Positions 15,834 through 15,835 of a stretch of 15,835 nt of DNA are shown in pieces. The first letter of the stretch is position 1, and every line of letters starts with the position of its first letter. A model generated the notes under the pieces. That model saw nothing but the letters and a program-made list of their open reading frames with translations. It did not search any database and was not told where the DNA came from. The DNA is taken from positions 1 to 15,835 of the forward strand of contig JAURHT010000035.1 in NCBI GenBank assembly GCA_030833145.1, written 5' to 3'. Source of the DNA: Aquirufa sp. (GTDB lineage: Bacteria > Bacteroidota > Bacteroidia > Cytophagales > Spirosomataceae). The position numbers and the translations under genes were made by a program.

Positions 15834-15835
15834 AC

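Overview
The window comes from a Bacteroidota chromosome, most likely the order Cytophagales. The evidence is a PorP/SprF-type protein beside a secreted protein with a type IX secretion (type B) C-terminal domain, the long Bacteroidota-style PurF-like protein, weak Shine-Dalgarno signals, and promoters of the Bacteroidota form (TTG, about 18-19 bases, TAnnTTTG). No tRNA, rRNA, CRISPR array, transposase or phage gene was found. Most of the window is ordinary chromosomal gene content.

Layout. Positions 1-1429 hold the 3' part of infB (translation initiation factor IF-2), closed by a strong terminator. Positions 1430-1759 are the only long stretch without a gene. It holds two facing arrays of 7-bp repeats, two small hairpins, and a 28-bp perfect palindrome that can terminate transcription in both directions. 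Next come two divergent surface genes: a porP/sprF homologue on the minus strand and a 917-residue secreted protein on the plus strand with a PKD-like domain, a beta-propeller and a type B sorting domain. That plus-strand gene overlaps tail to tail with a minus-strand PurF-like gene. Upstream of the PurF-like gene on the minus strand lie nuoN and uvrA, with uvrA and nuoN only 8 bp apart and probably co-transcribed. A small outer-membrane-type protein diverges from uvrA across a 43-bp gap that carries two facing promoter candidates. Then come nrdB (ribonucleotide reductase R2), a perfect bidirectional terminator, a minus-strand HupE/UreJ-like membrane protein, and a plus-strand GMC oxidoreductase that ends 2 bp before the window does.

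How the genes relate. The housekeeping functions (translation initiation, nucleotide metabolism, excision repair, respiration) are not one pathway and look like independent transcription units. The one clear functional pair is porP/sprF plus its divergent type B cargo, which fits secretion and surface attachment through the type IX system. Several proteins differ from their textbook families at key positions: IF-2 has SKID in place of NKID, the PurF-like protein has altered glutaminase and Fe-S positions, UvrA lacks one CxxC pair, and NuoN has Pro in place of a usual Lys. The most novel-looking non-coding structure is the heptad-repeat element after infB.
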